A stretch of 43,652 bases of DNA from Carex sylvatica (lineage: Eukaryota > Streptophyta > Magnoliopsida > Poales > Cyperaceae), in the NCBI GenBank assembly GCA_964058845.1, contig CAXKVR010000331.1:1-43652 (forward strand). The letters run 5' to 3'. Of the stretch, positions 1-8,910 are shown piece after piece. The position numbers and the translations under genes are program-made. Numbering within the stretch: position 1 is the first letter of the stretch; each line of letters opens with the position of its first letter. Below the pieces are notes generated by a model. That model was not told where the DNA came from, did no database searches, and saw nothing but the letters and a program-made list of their open reading frames with translations.

Positions 1-480
1 ATTGGAATGTGTCTGCCTTTGAATTGGGCTTATCTTGAACTAATTTGCCTACTGCTGAATAATTAATTTGCTTATTTTGGGCCTTAGACTTATTTATAAA
101 AAATCTGAAAAATTATTTTCCCTGATTTGCCTACGCCTAACTTCAACTCTGGTTTCGCCTTGAGAAGAATAACACTCTATGATTTATTGCTAAGAGCATC
201 TAATTTGATGTAGCAGTTTTTAATTTAATTTTAAAAATATGAAAAAAATTTAAATTTCTTATTAAGAAACTGTTTATAAACTCTATGCTGACTAAATAAT
301 TGGCTCAAATTATTTCTCATTTTTAATTAATTTGTTGCTGACGTGACTTAATAAAAACTTTAAAATTACTTTCAGAAATGTAAGAGTTAAAAAATTTTGA
401 GATCTTAATTTCAAAAAAAATAGTTAATAATTATTTAAAAACTCATTTGAGTTGGTGATGAAGATGCTCTAATAAATTAG
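1..480. other. AT-rich non-coding DNA, probable intron of the Ole e 1-like gene
   Basis: No coding exon is visible here. The sequence is AT-rich and ends in an AG directly before the open Ole e 1-like exon, so it is best read as the intron that separates that exon from a first exon lying to the left of the window. No signal-peptide exon can be found within these bases. Confidence 0.45.
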
Positions 481-803
481 TTTTGACATGTGTAGATGCC
501 AAGGTTGACGTCATATGCCCGGACAGAAACGGCCGTCCAGTGTACCACGTTTCTGACTTGACAGACGAGACCGGAGAATTCCGATTTACAATTCCTTGCA
601 ACTACAATGGATTGATCTTAGATCCAAAGGACGCAGTCGTGAGGTTGATCTCCTCTCCCTCAAGTTGCAACATTGCCACAAATTTCAATAACGGAAAGCA
701 TGGTGTTAGCCCGCAAAACCCGACTACCTGGCGCCATGACAAGGTTGAGTACGAATGCGGTCCTTTCTACTTCACCATCCCACTGTGTGGTGTTCCGGAG
801 TAG
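481..803 (+). CDS. Ole e 1 / pollen-extensin-like secreted protein, 3' exon only
   Basis: This exon encodes the cysteine-rich core and C-terminus of an Ole e 1-like domain, a small secreted cell-wall or pollen protein family in plants. It reads in frame from the AG at 479-480 to the TAG at 801-803. Visible landmarks are VDVICPDRNGRP (the family's cysteine and conserved strand), GEFRFTIPC, and the closing YECGPFYFTIPLCG. There are six cysteines, as expected for the three disulphides of the family. There is no suitable ATG and no signal peptide, so the first exon must lie before base 1, or the gene is 5'-truncated. The family is normally about 150-170 residues, and roughly 107 are seen here. 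The frame is intact, so I treat it as a partial real gene; a 5'-truncated pseudogene cannot be excluded. Confidence 0.7.
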
Positions 804-1084
804 AGCCGAATGGCGTTGTTCGTGTGGTTTTTTTTGCATGCTTTTCTTCTTTTTTTGTCCTGAGACTGTACTGGTAATAATGTGAAGAGAGGGTTAGTTA
901 TGGTTTCATGAGGTAGATTTGTGCGAGATGTGTTTTTACTGTAAATTGTGATGTACAAGACCATTGTAAGGAGCTTACCACTTATTTTGTTCTTGTTATT
1001 AATTCCATGGGCTTATGCGGAATCATTATATCGTCTAACTTAATTTTATGTTAAGTTTAATTGAAACCTTGAGATGGTATCTGT
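804..1084 (+). other. Presumed 3' UTR and downstream flank of the Ole e 1-like gene
   Basis: T-rich sequence directly after the stop codon with no open exon on either strand. It is typical of a plant 3' UTR, but no polyadenylation site can be fixed from the sequence alone. Confidence 0.35.
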
Positions 1085-1420
1085 AAATACGGGTGTTCAA
1101 ATGGTTGGGTTTGTTCAATTTTTAATCAAACCGAAATATTTTGGTTTAAATGGATTGGTTTTTTGGTTTTCGGTTGAAATTTTGAATAATTTCAGTTTTA
1201 ATAGATCGGTTTTTCGGTTTAAATCAATCGGTTCGGTTGAAATTTTGAATAATTTCGGTTTAAATGGATCGGTTCGGTTTAGATTTCTCAAAACCGACTA
1301 AACCGAACCGACCGGTTTATATTGGTTCGACTATAATTTTATTGGTGTTATAATTATTTCATTAAACCAAACTGAACTAAACCAAACCAAATTTCAATTG
1401 TTGTGTATGACAGTATTTTA
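1085..1420. repeat. Degenerate GGTTCGGTTT / AAACCGAACC repeat block
   Basis: Imperfect tandem units of about 58 bp, each holding CGGTTGAAATTTTGAATAAT followed by a GGTTTAAATGG-type segment (clearest at about 1168 and 1227). The block then switches to the complementary AAACCGAACCGACC form at about 1290-1390, so the whole has weak inverted symmetry. It encodes nothing. Blocks of this type are common low-complexity DNA in plant intergenic regions. Confidence 0.7.
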
Positions 1421-2087
1421 TTTTCGTTAATAATAGTATCAATAGGTTTATTTCGGCTTGAACCATCAGTTTGATTCTTAATATTTTGAAAAGTTTAATT
1501 GGTTCAGTTTGATTCAACTTTAAAAAAAAAATAAAAATTAGTTTGATCATTTTACTTCAGTTTGAATCAAACAACACTCCAGGTATATATATGAAAAAAG
1601 ATATAATTCTTCTACGAGCATCAACAAAATTAAGACGTTCAATATTAATAGTTTGCATAATTTATTGATGGGTCTCACTGATAAACAATTTTAAAGAAGT
1701 TCAATTTATATAAGTTAATTTTTTGAGTTCTATTACAACAAAAAAAGTTGTGTACATTCGATGTTATTAAAACCGGATTGGATATTGACTCGATAAAGTT
1801 TCGGGTTAACGGTTTATTGGTCCGATAGGTGATCAATCAGTTCAACGGTTGATTTTTTAAAACAATTGAATTTGATATTTAGTTACTATCTCCTACCTTG
1901 CTAAAATGTCAATTACACTAATATTATATTCATAGAGCTTAATTTGAGCAAATATTCCTTAGATAAATAATCCAAACAATAATATTAATATTTTTTCCCA
2001 ATTCAGATTGGTGCAAACTGGTTTTTTTATAATTTATTATATAAATCATCAAATTAACAATTTTCTTAATTTTTTAGTTCAGAATGG
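1421..2087. other. Intergenic AT-rich DNA, no gene seen
   Basis: No supportable exon. A stretch at about 1765-1860 has alternating CCGGATTGG / CGGTTTATTGG / CAACGGTTG motifs resembling old plant MITE or SINE debris. Related wording recurs at 7385-7450. Confidence 0.4.
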
Positions 2088-2105
2088 TGCACACTACTAC
2101 ACTAG

Positions 2106-2521
2106 TATGTCAGTGACGAGTTTGGCTAGTATACATTTCAATCTATATAACACCAATTTTAAAGCTTCTCCTCTTCAAACAGTAAATCCAAACAGTTCAA
2201 ACCGATCTACTTCATTAGTTGTGCGTTTACATGCAAAATTTATAAATTTTCGAATTTATTTAGTATTAGGTCAAGCGGTCAAATATGTGAGTTTTTAAAT
2301 TAATTTTAATACATTAATTTTTCAATATTTTTACCGCTTGATTTGATACTAAAATAACTCGAAAATATAAAAAATTTGTCTGTAAACGCATCACACATAA
2401 TGTAAATTGGTTTGAATGGTTTGGATTTACCGTTTGAAGTCAATTTGATAGGTTTTAGAGTTGGTGTTATATAGGTTGAAATGACACTGATGTTATACTA
2501 GCCAAACTCGTCAGTGACATA
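2106..2521. mobile_element. Foldback MITE, near-complete 416-bp palindrome
   Basis: The two halves are reverse complements of each other. TATGTCAGTGACGAGTTTGG at 2106 matches the inverse of the right end at 2521 with one mismatch. Pairing continues inward for about 190 bp per arm through CTTCAAAC-GTAAATCCAAAC and GTGCGTTTACA to a centre at about 2310, at an estimated 80-90% match. Such a structure is a foldback-type or hairpin MITE, and its transcript would form one long hairpin. Weaker inverted similarity (GTGC...GCAC) extends to about 2088-2541, where AATG flanks both sides. That short repeat is too weak to be called a target duplication with confidence. No transposase is encoded. Confidence 0.85.
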
Positions 2522-2544
2522 TCAGGTCTTTTGTCAGCACAATG

Positions 2545-2945
2545 TTTAAATCAGTAGTATATTTATTGCTGATTGTATATGCAATCTAACCCCTTTTATC
2601 TCTTCTCTCCTCCTTATTAAGGAGCTTAATGTCTAGATCCTGCAAGGGTCTTGATTTATTGATCTAAATTCGAATTGAATCTAAACCGTACAGTCAAATA
2701 ATCTGTGTTCCTTTAATTAAATGCATCTTTTATATATGTAGAAGTCTAAATTTAGTTTAAATTGGACTCACTACATGTATAACCACACATCTTATTACAA
2801 ATATTTTTGTTCTACACCATTGAATCTGAATAAAAAATCGTGCTGATTGAATGTCAGATGTGCAATTTTTTTTGGCTGGGACGCTTGTTGCCCATCCCCC
2901 TCCCCCTCCCCGATCCCTTTTTTCCAAAGAAAAAGAATGAGAAAA
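2545..2945. other. Intergenic DNA, no gene seen
   Basis: AT-rich DNA without a supportable exon. The left end of the neighbouring Helitron probably lies here or slightly to the right, but I could not fix a TC-type start. Confidence 0.3.
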
Positions 2946-3125
2946 AAAATCTAATCGCTTCAGTCATCTCCGCCATCTCTCTCGCTCTCTCACCTGACCC
3001 GTGCCGAGAATGAGAAAAATAAATCTGAAAGCTACTTGGCAGAGAGGAGAGACTTCTCTCTTCCCCATTCCCAATTCCGAAATCACCTTTCCAAGATCAA
3101 TTATTTAGAAAAAGTCAAAACAAAT

Positions 3126-3135
3126 TAGGGTTTAG
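3126..3135. promoter_or_regulatory. Telobox-like AGGGTTTAG before the PHD exon
   Basis: TTAGGGTTTAG sits immediately before the ATG at 3136. Together with the pyrimidine-rich leader from about 2955, it suggests that the captured fragment includes the donor gene's 5' UTR and possibly its promoter. Telobox motifs are common near plant housekeeping gene starts. Confidence 0.45.
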
Positions 3136-3261
3136 ATGAAGGCGCGATGCTCCTACAGGCCTGACCTACCAACGGCGGCGGCCGCGGCAGAAGACTGGGG
3201 CGATGGCTCATGGACGGTAGACTGCTCGTGTGGCGTGAACTTCGATGACGGCGAGGAGATG
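3136..3261 (+). pseudogene. PHD-finger protein, captured exon 1
   Basis: This is an open 42-codon exon from ATG 3136 to a GTGAGT donor at 3262. It ends in WTVDCSCGVNFDDGEEM, the first zinc-ligand segment of the PHD finger in a plant PHD-protein group that continues with a CDxCGVWVHTRC-type segment in the next exon. Here the next exon is missing. What follows (about 3319-3378 and 3450-3523) is flanked by splice-like sites but does not read as PHD sequence. PHD fingers bind histone tails, but this fragment lacks half of the zinc cluster and cannot fold as one. It has an Ala-rich start and is preceded by a leader-like region, so it looks like a captured first exon with 5' UTR. Confidence 0.7.
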
Positions 3262-3692
3262 GTGAGTTGTGACTTCGATTTTGTTTTTCGTTTTTTTCAA
3301 GTTCTTTTTTGTTCTCAGCGTAAAGAAAAGCTAGCTATTGAACTGTTGACACGAAGAAGATTAAGGCTAACGAGGAGGTACGCATTACACTTTTGCTGAG
3401 AACTGTTACGAGATCATTCAAAAATGAAACAACAGTAGTGAGGATTTTTTAGGAGGAGTGTGCTAAAATGGAAACTTGTAGATTTTTGGCTGCGAAATTA
3501 GACAATTTTACTTTCTGCGATCAGGTATGTGGATAATATTTTTTGTTTTAATTTCTTTCTTTTTGGTTATTGTTAGACTACTTGTGTATTTGTTTTAGTA
3601 TAGAGAATTTTGATAAATGTTATTTTATTTCTGTTTTCATTAAAACAGTTAATTTATTTTCAACATATTCATCTTAACTTTTTCGTTATCAG

Positions 3693-3972
3693 GTGCAATT
3701 ATTAAGCGAGACTGACGTACTGGCCACCGCACACGGCATGCAAATGACAAACATGATCTTCATGGAAAGAAACAGCAGTGTGATGGAGTTCTACCCGATG
3801 GGGTGGAAGGAGATGGCTGGCTCGCAGACTGGCCCGGGATGAGGCACCAGGGAGCCTGGCGTGACAACGGGGGGGCCTCACTTGCAAGGGCACGACTGCA
3901 AGGTTGGAATGCTTCACTTCATTTAAGGATTGTCAGATCGGGCATGATGCGATTTACTTCTCTAAAAGTGGT
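3693..3972 (+). pseudogene. GT61-family glycosyltransferase C-terminal fragment, frameshifted
   Basis: After an AG acceptor at 3691-3692 the sequence reads LLSETDVLATAHGMQMTNM, then RNSSVMEFYPMGWKEMAG. This matches the conserved ETDVLxTPHGAQLTNM and NSSVMEFFPxGW blocks of plant GT61 (EGF-domain O-GlcNAc transferase-like) enzymes, which work in the Golgi or ER on protein or cell-wall substrates. The frame then shifts at about 3820. The next conserved block, WPGMRHQGAWRD, is in another frame at 3831-3866, and a second shift restores CQIGHDAIYFSK near 3930. Two frameshifts and the missing N-terminal half make this a dead fragment. The His-Gly pair of the THG motif is kept as AHG. Confidence 0.75.
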
Positions 3973-4577
3973 AAAATTGTAAATTGAATGAAATTTTAGG
4001 AACTCTTTTCATTTATTCTCCATTGAATTGAACTCTATGTTTGTTGTCACGATCATAGCCTATTTCTTTGTTTGTCAAATGGAAAAAATCACGATCCCCA
4101 ATTATGCCGCATCCTTGTTTTATTTCAAAAATAAACGTATTGAGTTATTTATCCATATTTGCTTATTTGCTTTATTGAAATTATTTCTTATCCATATTGA
4201 GTTGATGTATTTTTTTACTTAATAGTTCATTTATACTAATAAACTTGGGTTGGGACAGATTTGCCTATGTAGTACATTAATTAAAATTTTCAATTAATTA
4301 TCTTTTTTTACGAGTTCATAACCTATAACACCAAGTTTTTTTAATCCTTCTTTCTTTTTGTCTTCAGTGATTCCAAAACAATGAAATGAGGAGTTAGCAC
4401 TAACAGCATATTCGCAGATGTAGATGAATGATGTCTACTTCTTTTATCTAAGAAAAAACAGATGATGACTCCGGGCTACATGAACCATGAATGTTGCAAC
4501 TCTAACAATTGTTGATTCAGACCATAACAGAAAAGACATGAATGCAAATACCCTCTAAGCTGTAAGCCCCCAATCTA
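3973..4577 (+). other. Helitron interior without recognised coding sequence
   Basis: AT-rich spacer between captured fragments. Some intron-like TTTTCAG ends are visible but I could not match any reading frame to a family. Confidence 0.35.
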
Positions 4578-4623
4578 TTGAGAAGAATAATTTCTGCAGA
4601 TGACACATCTTGTTTTCAAATAG

Positions 4624-4871
4624 TATCCTTAGCTGAGGGCATGTCAGGTCGAATCATAAAATTACAGTCAAAAGTGGAGACTGAGAAAGCTATAAAGGGA
4701 TTCGAAGCAATAATAAATACAATGAATGAAGAACTAGTGCACTTCCAGGAGCAAAAAATGGTTGATTTAGGCTTTGCTTTTCATGAATTTGCGAAGGGTC
4801 AGGCCAAGCTGGCACATGACGTGGCTGATGCTTGGAGGGGTAGTGTTCTGCCAAAGCTTGAGGCTTTGTAA
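4624..4871 (+). pseudogene. Sorting nexin (SNX1-like) BAR-domain C-terminal exon
   Basis: The open frame reads from an AG acceptor at about 4620 to a TAA at 4869-4871. It contains EELVHFQEQK, then FAFHEFAKGQAKLAHDVADA and WRGSVLPKLEAL. This resembles the last helix of the BAR domain in plant sorting nexin 1 and its C-terminus (MNEEIVRFQEQKT...WRSLLPKLE). In intact SNX1 this region forms a coiled-coil dimer that senses curved endosomal membrane in the retromer pathway. The PX domain and most of the BAR domain are absent. The exon has no internal stop, so it may be a relatively young capture. Assignment rests on pattern memory of the family, not an alignment. Confidence 0.6.
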
Positions 4872-5125
4872 TTGTAAGAAAACTTAAGATATTAATTGTA
4901 AGACAATGGTGAGTTTTCTAATTGTAAGAAAGTATTAATTGGTCCAATCTTGTTTATGTTGTTTTTTTTATTTTCATCTTTTTTTCTATTTAGGAGTGTT
5001 TTTCAATTGTAAGAAAGTATTGGTCCAATCTTGATAATGTTTTCTTATTGTCATTTATTTTCATTCAGTGCATTTGTTTAGCCTAAAACATTTTTCATAA
5101 TTTAATTGTATGTTTGTTTTGGCAG

Positions 5126-5191
5126 GTTGCTCTCAAGAGTGTGAAGATATACACTGTAATTAGTGATGATACAATAAATTTGGTTGATAAG
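5126..5191 (+). pseudogene. ANTH-like clathrin-assembly protein exon fragment
   Basis: A 22-codon exon bounded by GCAG at 5122-5125 and GTGTTG at 5192 reads VALKSVKIY then DDTINLVDK. This resembles the CVRIYCIINDGIINLVDKFF segment of plant ANTH/AP180-type clathrin adaptors, which act at the plasma membrane and trans-Golgi. It is short, and the match is by eye to one conserved block only. A following TAACATATGGAGTTG stretch interrupts any further frame. Confidence 0.45.
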
Positions 5192-5241
5192 GTGTTGTTT
5201 TAACATATGGAGTTGCTTCAAATTTTTGAAGGTCTCTCTTG

Positions 5242-5322
5242 ATGAAGGTGGTGGCGCTGCATGTTAGCGGTGGCAAAAGCAGCTGCTTTTCCGTGATGCA
5301 CCGCATCGATTATGACCATGAG
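5242..5322 (+). pseudogene. DPH6: Diphthine-ammonia ligase (DPH6) exon 1 fragment
   Basis: From ATG 5242 the sequence reads MKVVALHVSGGKSSC and ends in DYDHE exactly at a GTATCT donor. Plant DPH6 begins MKVVALVSGGKDSC and its first exon ends at a GHE. The enzyme is an ATP-pyrophosphatase family member that makes the last amidation of diphthamide on translation factor eEF2. The nucleotide-binding P-loop SGGKDS is altered to SGGKSS and there is an inserted residue (HV instead of V). Later exons are missing, so only the first exon was captured. The exon is 27 codons and intact. Confidence 0.75.
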
Positions 5323-5656
5323 GTATCTTTGAATCCATTCCTCTTCGATTTCCTGCTAGAATATGCCCCATTTTCTCCTATGATATGTCCTCGTTGCAAA
5401 CTTGCAATATTGTAACAGAAATACAGAATTACAGATATGTTACAGATATGCCCTTTGCTTAATATTTAATAAAATCAAATAGTACATTAATCATATTTTG
5501 ATTGTTATAGGACTGAATCTGAGGGAAATGAAAGGAATAAGTCGATGAGGGTTTGGTATCGACTGAATTTGTCGGTGACAAGAGACTTTAATGCAACCAA
5601 AAACATATTTTTTGAACCGTCAACAACTTTTTTTCTGATTTAAGAACAGTAATTAA

Positions 5657-5950
<294 letters not shown>

Positions 5951-6534
5951 CCTCCTGGTGTTTTCCTGTTTTGGTTTGAATGGTTTTTTTTATGAATAAA
6001 CCTTTTATTTTCATGTGTAATTTTCTTTTGAGGATTTTTTTTTCATGTGTAATTATAAGGTGTTGTGTTTGATTTTCTTTCATTTTATTATTTTGTATAC
6101 TCTGTTGCAATCCTTGTCTAATTTTGATGAGATGAGAATAATAACTACCTTTTGTTGATAGTTTTCAACGGGTAATTAGTGTTATTTCTGGTACCTTGCT
6201 TAGAAATTCTACAGACTTGTGCCATGATGATATATTCAACATGCTGTTGATATTTGTGAATTCATTGGAACTGGGGAATGGGGATAGTCATCTGAAGTTT
6301 ACCCTGTCGTAAAATTAGTTTTTGACTTTTTATATGTATTGAAGTTATTGAACATTAAATTTATTTTAATTAGAATAATAAAAACTAATAGAGCATCAGT
6401 AACATACTCAAATTAGCAAAAAAATAAAACAAAAATAAGCTACATTTATAAAAGAAAAAAGATTTCCATATTAGTTATACAAACTAATGTTGATAAAAAG
6501 GTCTTTTTATGTTTTATTCAATTTTATAATGTCT
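5951..6534 (+). other. AT-rich 3' part of the Helitron
   Basis: No coding sequence is recognisable. It is a strongly AT-rich run leading to the CG-richer terminal motif, as is usual for Helitron 3' regions. Confidence 0.4.
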
Positions 6535-6535
6535 T

Positions 6536-6563
6536 TGTTGCAACGCACGGGCACTATACTAGT
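6536..6563 (+). mobile_element. Helitron-type 3' terminus (CTAG then T)
   Basis: The terminus reads GTTGCAACGCACGGGCAC, then TATACTAG ending at 6562, followed by host T. Plant Helitrons typically end in a short CG-rich hairpin about 10 bp before CTAG or a similar CTRR. The right arm (GCACGGG) is preserved and the left arm is decayed, leaving the 8-bp palindrome GTTGCAAC. Confidence 0.7.
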
Positions 6564-6911
6564 AATATAATACAAGCATATAATAATTAAAAATAAATAA
6601 TTTTTTTGATAGAGTTAAAATTGTAAATTTCGTTTTTAGACTAATAAATAAACGCAAAATAAATGTATCTTAATTTTCTTTTTTTTGACAATAAAAATGA
6701 AACTTATACTTATAGATAAAAATGAATTAATATTTTAAGAAAAAAAAACAGCTTTTATCTTTCTTTTGTAATATATAAAACTTAATCATTTGCATATATT
6801 TTTATTTTTTGCATAAAAGAAATCTACATTTTAATTGGTCTTAAAGTTAAAAGATTAAATTAATAGATTATTTCTCGAGACTCGTGTTCAAGTGGACTAA
6901 TAACTTCAGAT
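6563..6911. other. Intergenic AT-rich DNA, no gene seen
   Basis: No supportable reading frame or RNA gene is visible. Confidence 0.4.
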
Positions 6912-7131
6912 GGAATTCGTATCCTCGCGTTAACTCAAAAAGAAATCTTTTGAGTTAATGTATCTTAACTGTCTGATCAGCTTTGAGATTCGTGTAAATT
7001 AGATCAGCACTAAAATTAAAGACTCCCTATGTTATAGGCGGGAGGTTGGATGAGCTCCGTTTATAATCGGACGGATGATATCTATTAACTCAAAAGATGC
7101 TCTGTTGAGTTAATACAGACGATGCGGACTG
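6912..7131. mobile_element. MITE copy A, TIR beginning GGAATTCGTATCCTCGCGTT
   Basis: An element of about 220 bp with terminal inverted repeats. The left end, GAATTCGTATCCTC then GTTAACTCAAAA, is matched in reverse by CTCAAAAGATGCTCTGTTGAG and a decayed right end at 7131. Its interior (GATTCGTGTA...AATTAAAG...TCCGTTTATAATCGGACGG) aligns with copy B at 8376-8597, so both are members of one family. No coding capacity. No clear target duplication is left, so it is probably the older copy. Confidence 0.75.
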
Positions 7132-7905
7132 CTGACGACATCAAAAGATTAAATAAAAGCACTTTTAAAATAAATGGGTCCCATTGTCAGAAGCTTCTCC
7201 TCTTCACACTTTCTTCTTTTATATTCTGAATTTGTTTTCTCTGTCAATTTCTTTGAGAATTTGAAACTTTTAAGTAAATCTGTTTTGAATCGGATTTATC
7301 TTCATAATAGTTCGTCGATTATTAAGAAAACTCAGTCAGTTAAACCATTTTCCACCGATCTAGTTACACAAACGATTCTTCAAAAGAACCAAACCGGACA
7401 AGTGATCGGTTTCGATTTTTTCTAGTCCGACCAGTCGATCCGATCCGGTTATGATAACACTGGTACATATTGAAAAATAATTGACACATCAGCATAAGCA
7501 ATCCATAAGCAATCACTGTTGGAGATGCTCTTAGTAACTTTTTGTGGTACCTGAACAACGAGCATTGCATACTAGATACAACCCTACATGTAAATTTTAA
7601 ATTAGTAATATTTTTTTAAATGTTTAATAACATCATTTTTTTATGAATATTTAATGAATTGTCTTTTCTTTTTTTTAAAATTTGAATGCAGACGAGGAAA
7701 GTATTTTGTTAAGATATGTAGGCGTTATTTATTTATTTTGTTTCGTATATCACTATTCCATCGTATACAAACGACATTTCAAACAGACAATATTTTTAAA
7801 ATAAACGACATATCCAATAAACAACATTTAAACTAAATAACAATTCAATTATAATATAAAAAAAAAAAAAAAAAACAAAATAACAATATGTTACAAAAAA
7901 AGTAT
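7132..7905. other. Intergenic DNA with repeat debris
   Basis: The small open frames here have no recognisable family. The stretch at 7385-7450 carries CCGGACAAG...CGATCCGATCCGGTT wording like the debris at 1765-1860. A 19-bp poly(A) run lies at about 7858-7876. Confidence 0.4.
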
Positions 7906-8022
7906 GTCTGTCATTTTACGTTGCGGACATGTAAAGGAGGTGTTTATAACCTCAAATTACGGACCACAATCACTGTTTGCAACGTGACATATCTTTAGTG
8001 TCCGCAACATGAAATGACGGAC
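7906..8022. repeat. 117-bp inverted repeat with 24-bp arms
   Basis: GTCTGTCATTTTACGTTGCG at 7906 pairs with the inverse of the right arm ending at 8022 (CGCAACATGAAATGACGGAC), with three mismatches in 24 bp. The interior is not coding. It could be a small hairpin element or the subterminal remnant of a larger DNA transposon; I cannot assign a family. Confidence 0.65.
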
Positions 8023-8171
8023 GTAACAAATTTTAAATTTTCAGAATTCAATGGTTTTTTTAGTTTATCAATTTTTGGAGGGTTATTTTTAAAAATTTCG
8101 GCCCAGCAACAGCAATAGAGCATCCTTTCTCACTCCTTTTGTTCTCTCTCGACGGGTCATCTACTGATTTC

Positions 8172-8350
8172 GGAATTCCTATCCTCTGAGATATCTCAAA
8201 CTTTGCGTGACTTCATGGAAAATCTCAACCGTTTAAATACATTCTGCACGAATCTCAAAGCACACAAAATACTCCTCCCACATCAGCCCCGAATAGGCAC
8301 CGTACACGTCGGTCACGCAAAAGTTGAGATATCTCAGAGGAAGGCACTCC
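8172..8350. mobile_element. MITE copy C, 179 bp, with TGATTTC flanking duplication
   Basis: The left end, GGAATTCCTATCCTCTGAGA then TATCTCAAACTTTGCGTGAC, is mirrored by the right end at 8350 over about 40 bp. TGATTTC occurs immediately outside both ends (8165-8171 and 8351-8357). The outermost TIR bases (GGAATTC-TATCCTCTG) are shared with copies A and B, but the interior differs. It is thus a second subfamily using the same terminal motif. Non-coding. Confidence 0.85.
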
Positions 8351-8375
8351 TGATTTCGATGGCTGCCCAAAATGA

Positions 8376-8597
8376 GAATTCGTATCCTCTGCATTAACTC
8401 AAAAGGGAATTTTTTGAGTAAATGAATATTGAACATCCGATCTACTTTAAGATTCGTGTATACTAAATTCACACTAATATTAAAGGGCTTCCTATATCAT
8501 AAGCAGGAGCCGGATTGGCTCCGTTTAAAATAAGACGGTTGAGATTCATTAACTCAAAAGATTCGTTTTTGAGTTAACGCAGAGGATATGAACTCCT
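8376..8597. mobile_element. MITE copy B, 222 bp, with AAAATGA flanking duplication
   Basis: TIR GAATTCGTATCCTCTGCATT at the left is mirrored by the AACGCAGAGGATATGAACTC end at right. AAAATGA is present directly outside both ends (8369-8375 and 8598-8604). The interior aligns with copy A. It sits only 18 bp from the flank of copy C and about 300 bp before the glycosyltransferase start codon. Non-coding. Confidence 0.85.
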
Positions 8598-8604
8598 AAA
8601 ATGA

Positions 8605-8910
8605 TCGGCTTTTCCAATCAAACCTGTTACCCGAATCCGATTGCCCGATCCCAGTCGTTGACTCGTTGACTCGTTCTTCCGATCCATCATCCATAGCACA
8701 GAAATTTAATAATAGGATTTGTTTATTGTTTGTTCATCTTTGTTTTTAAAATTGAAGACGGATGTTTTGTTTGAATCTCAGATAAACCAATTAATAATAT
8801 TATTCCTTCCTGGCCCCATTAAACAAATCACACCCTGCTTTCACTCACTGTCCTTCTCACTCATGCATTAATTCTCCAATTCTCCAATTCTCCAAATTCC
8901 TTTTTCCCAG
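8605..8910 (+). promoter_or_regulatory. Promoter and 5' UTR region of the glycosyltransferase gene, tandem W-boxes
   Basis: TTGACTCG is repeated in tandem (TTGAC at 8658 and 8666), two W-box cores 8 bp apart that could bind WRKY factors. A leader of three ATTCTCCA units (8871-8894) precedes the ATG at 8911. No convincing TATA box was seen. The two MITEs end just before this region, so they may form part of the upstream promoter. Confidence 0.45.

Noticed and set aside
1074..1301. Open frame in the GGTTCGGTTT block
   Set aside because: The frame consists of translated tandem repeat units.
5242..5322. A functional DPH6 gene
   Set aside because: Only the first exon is present, followed directly by GAPDH exons. 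The P-loop is altered.
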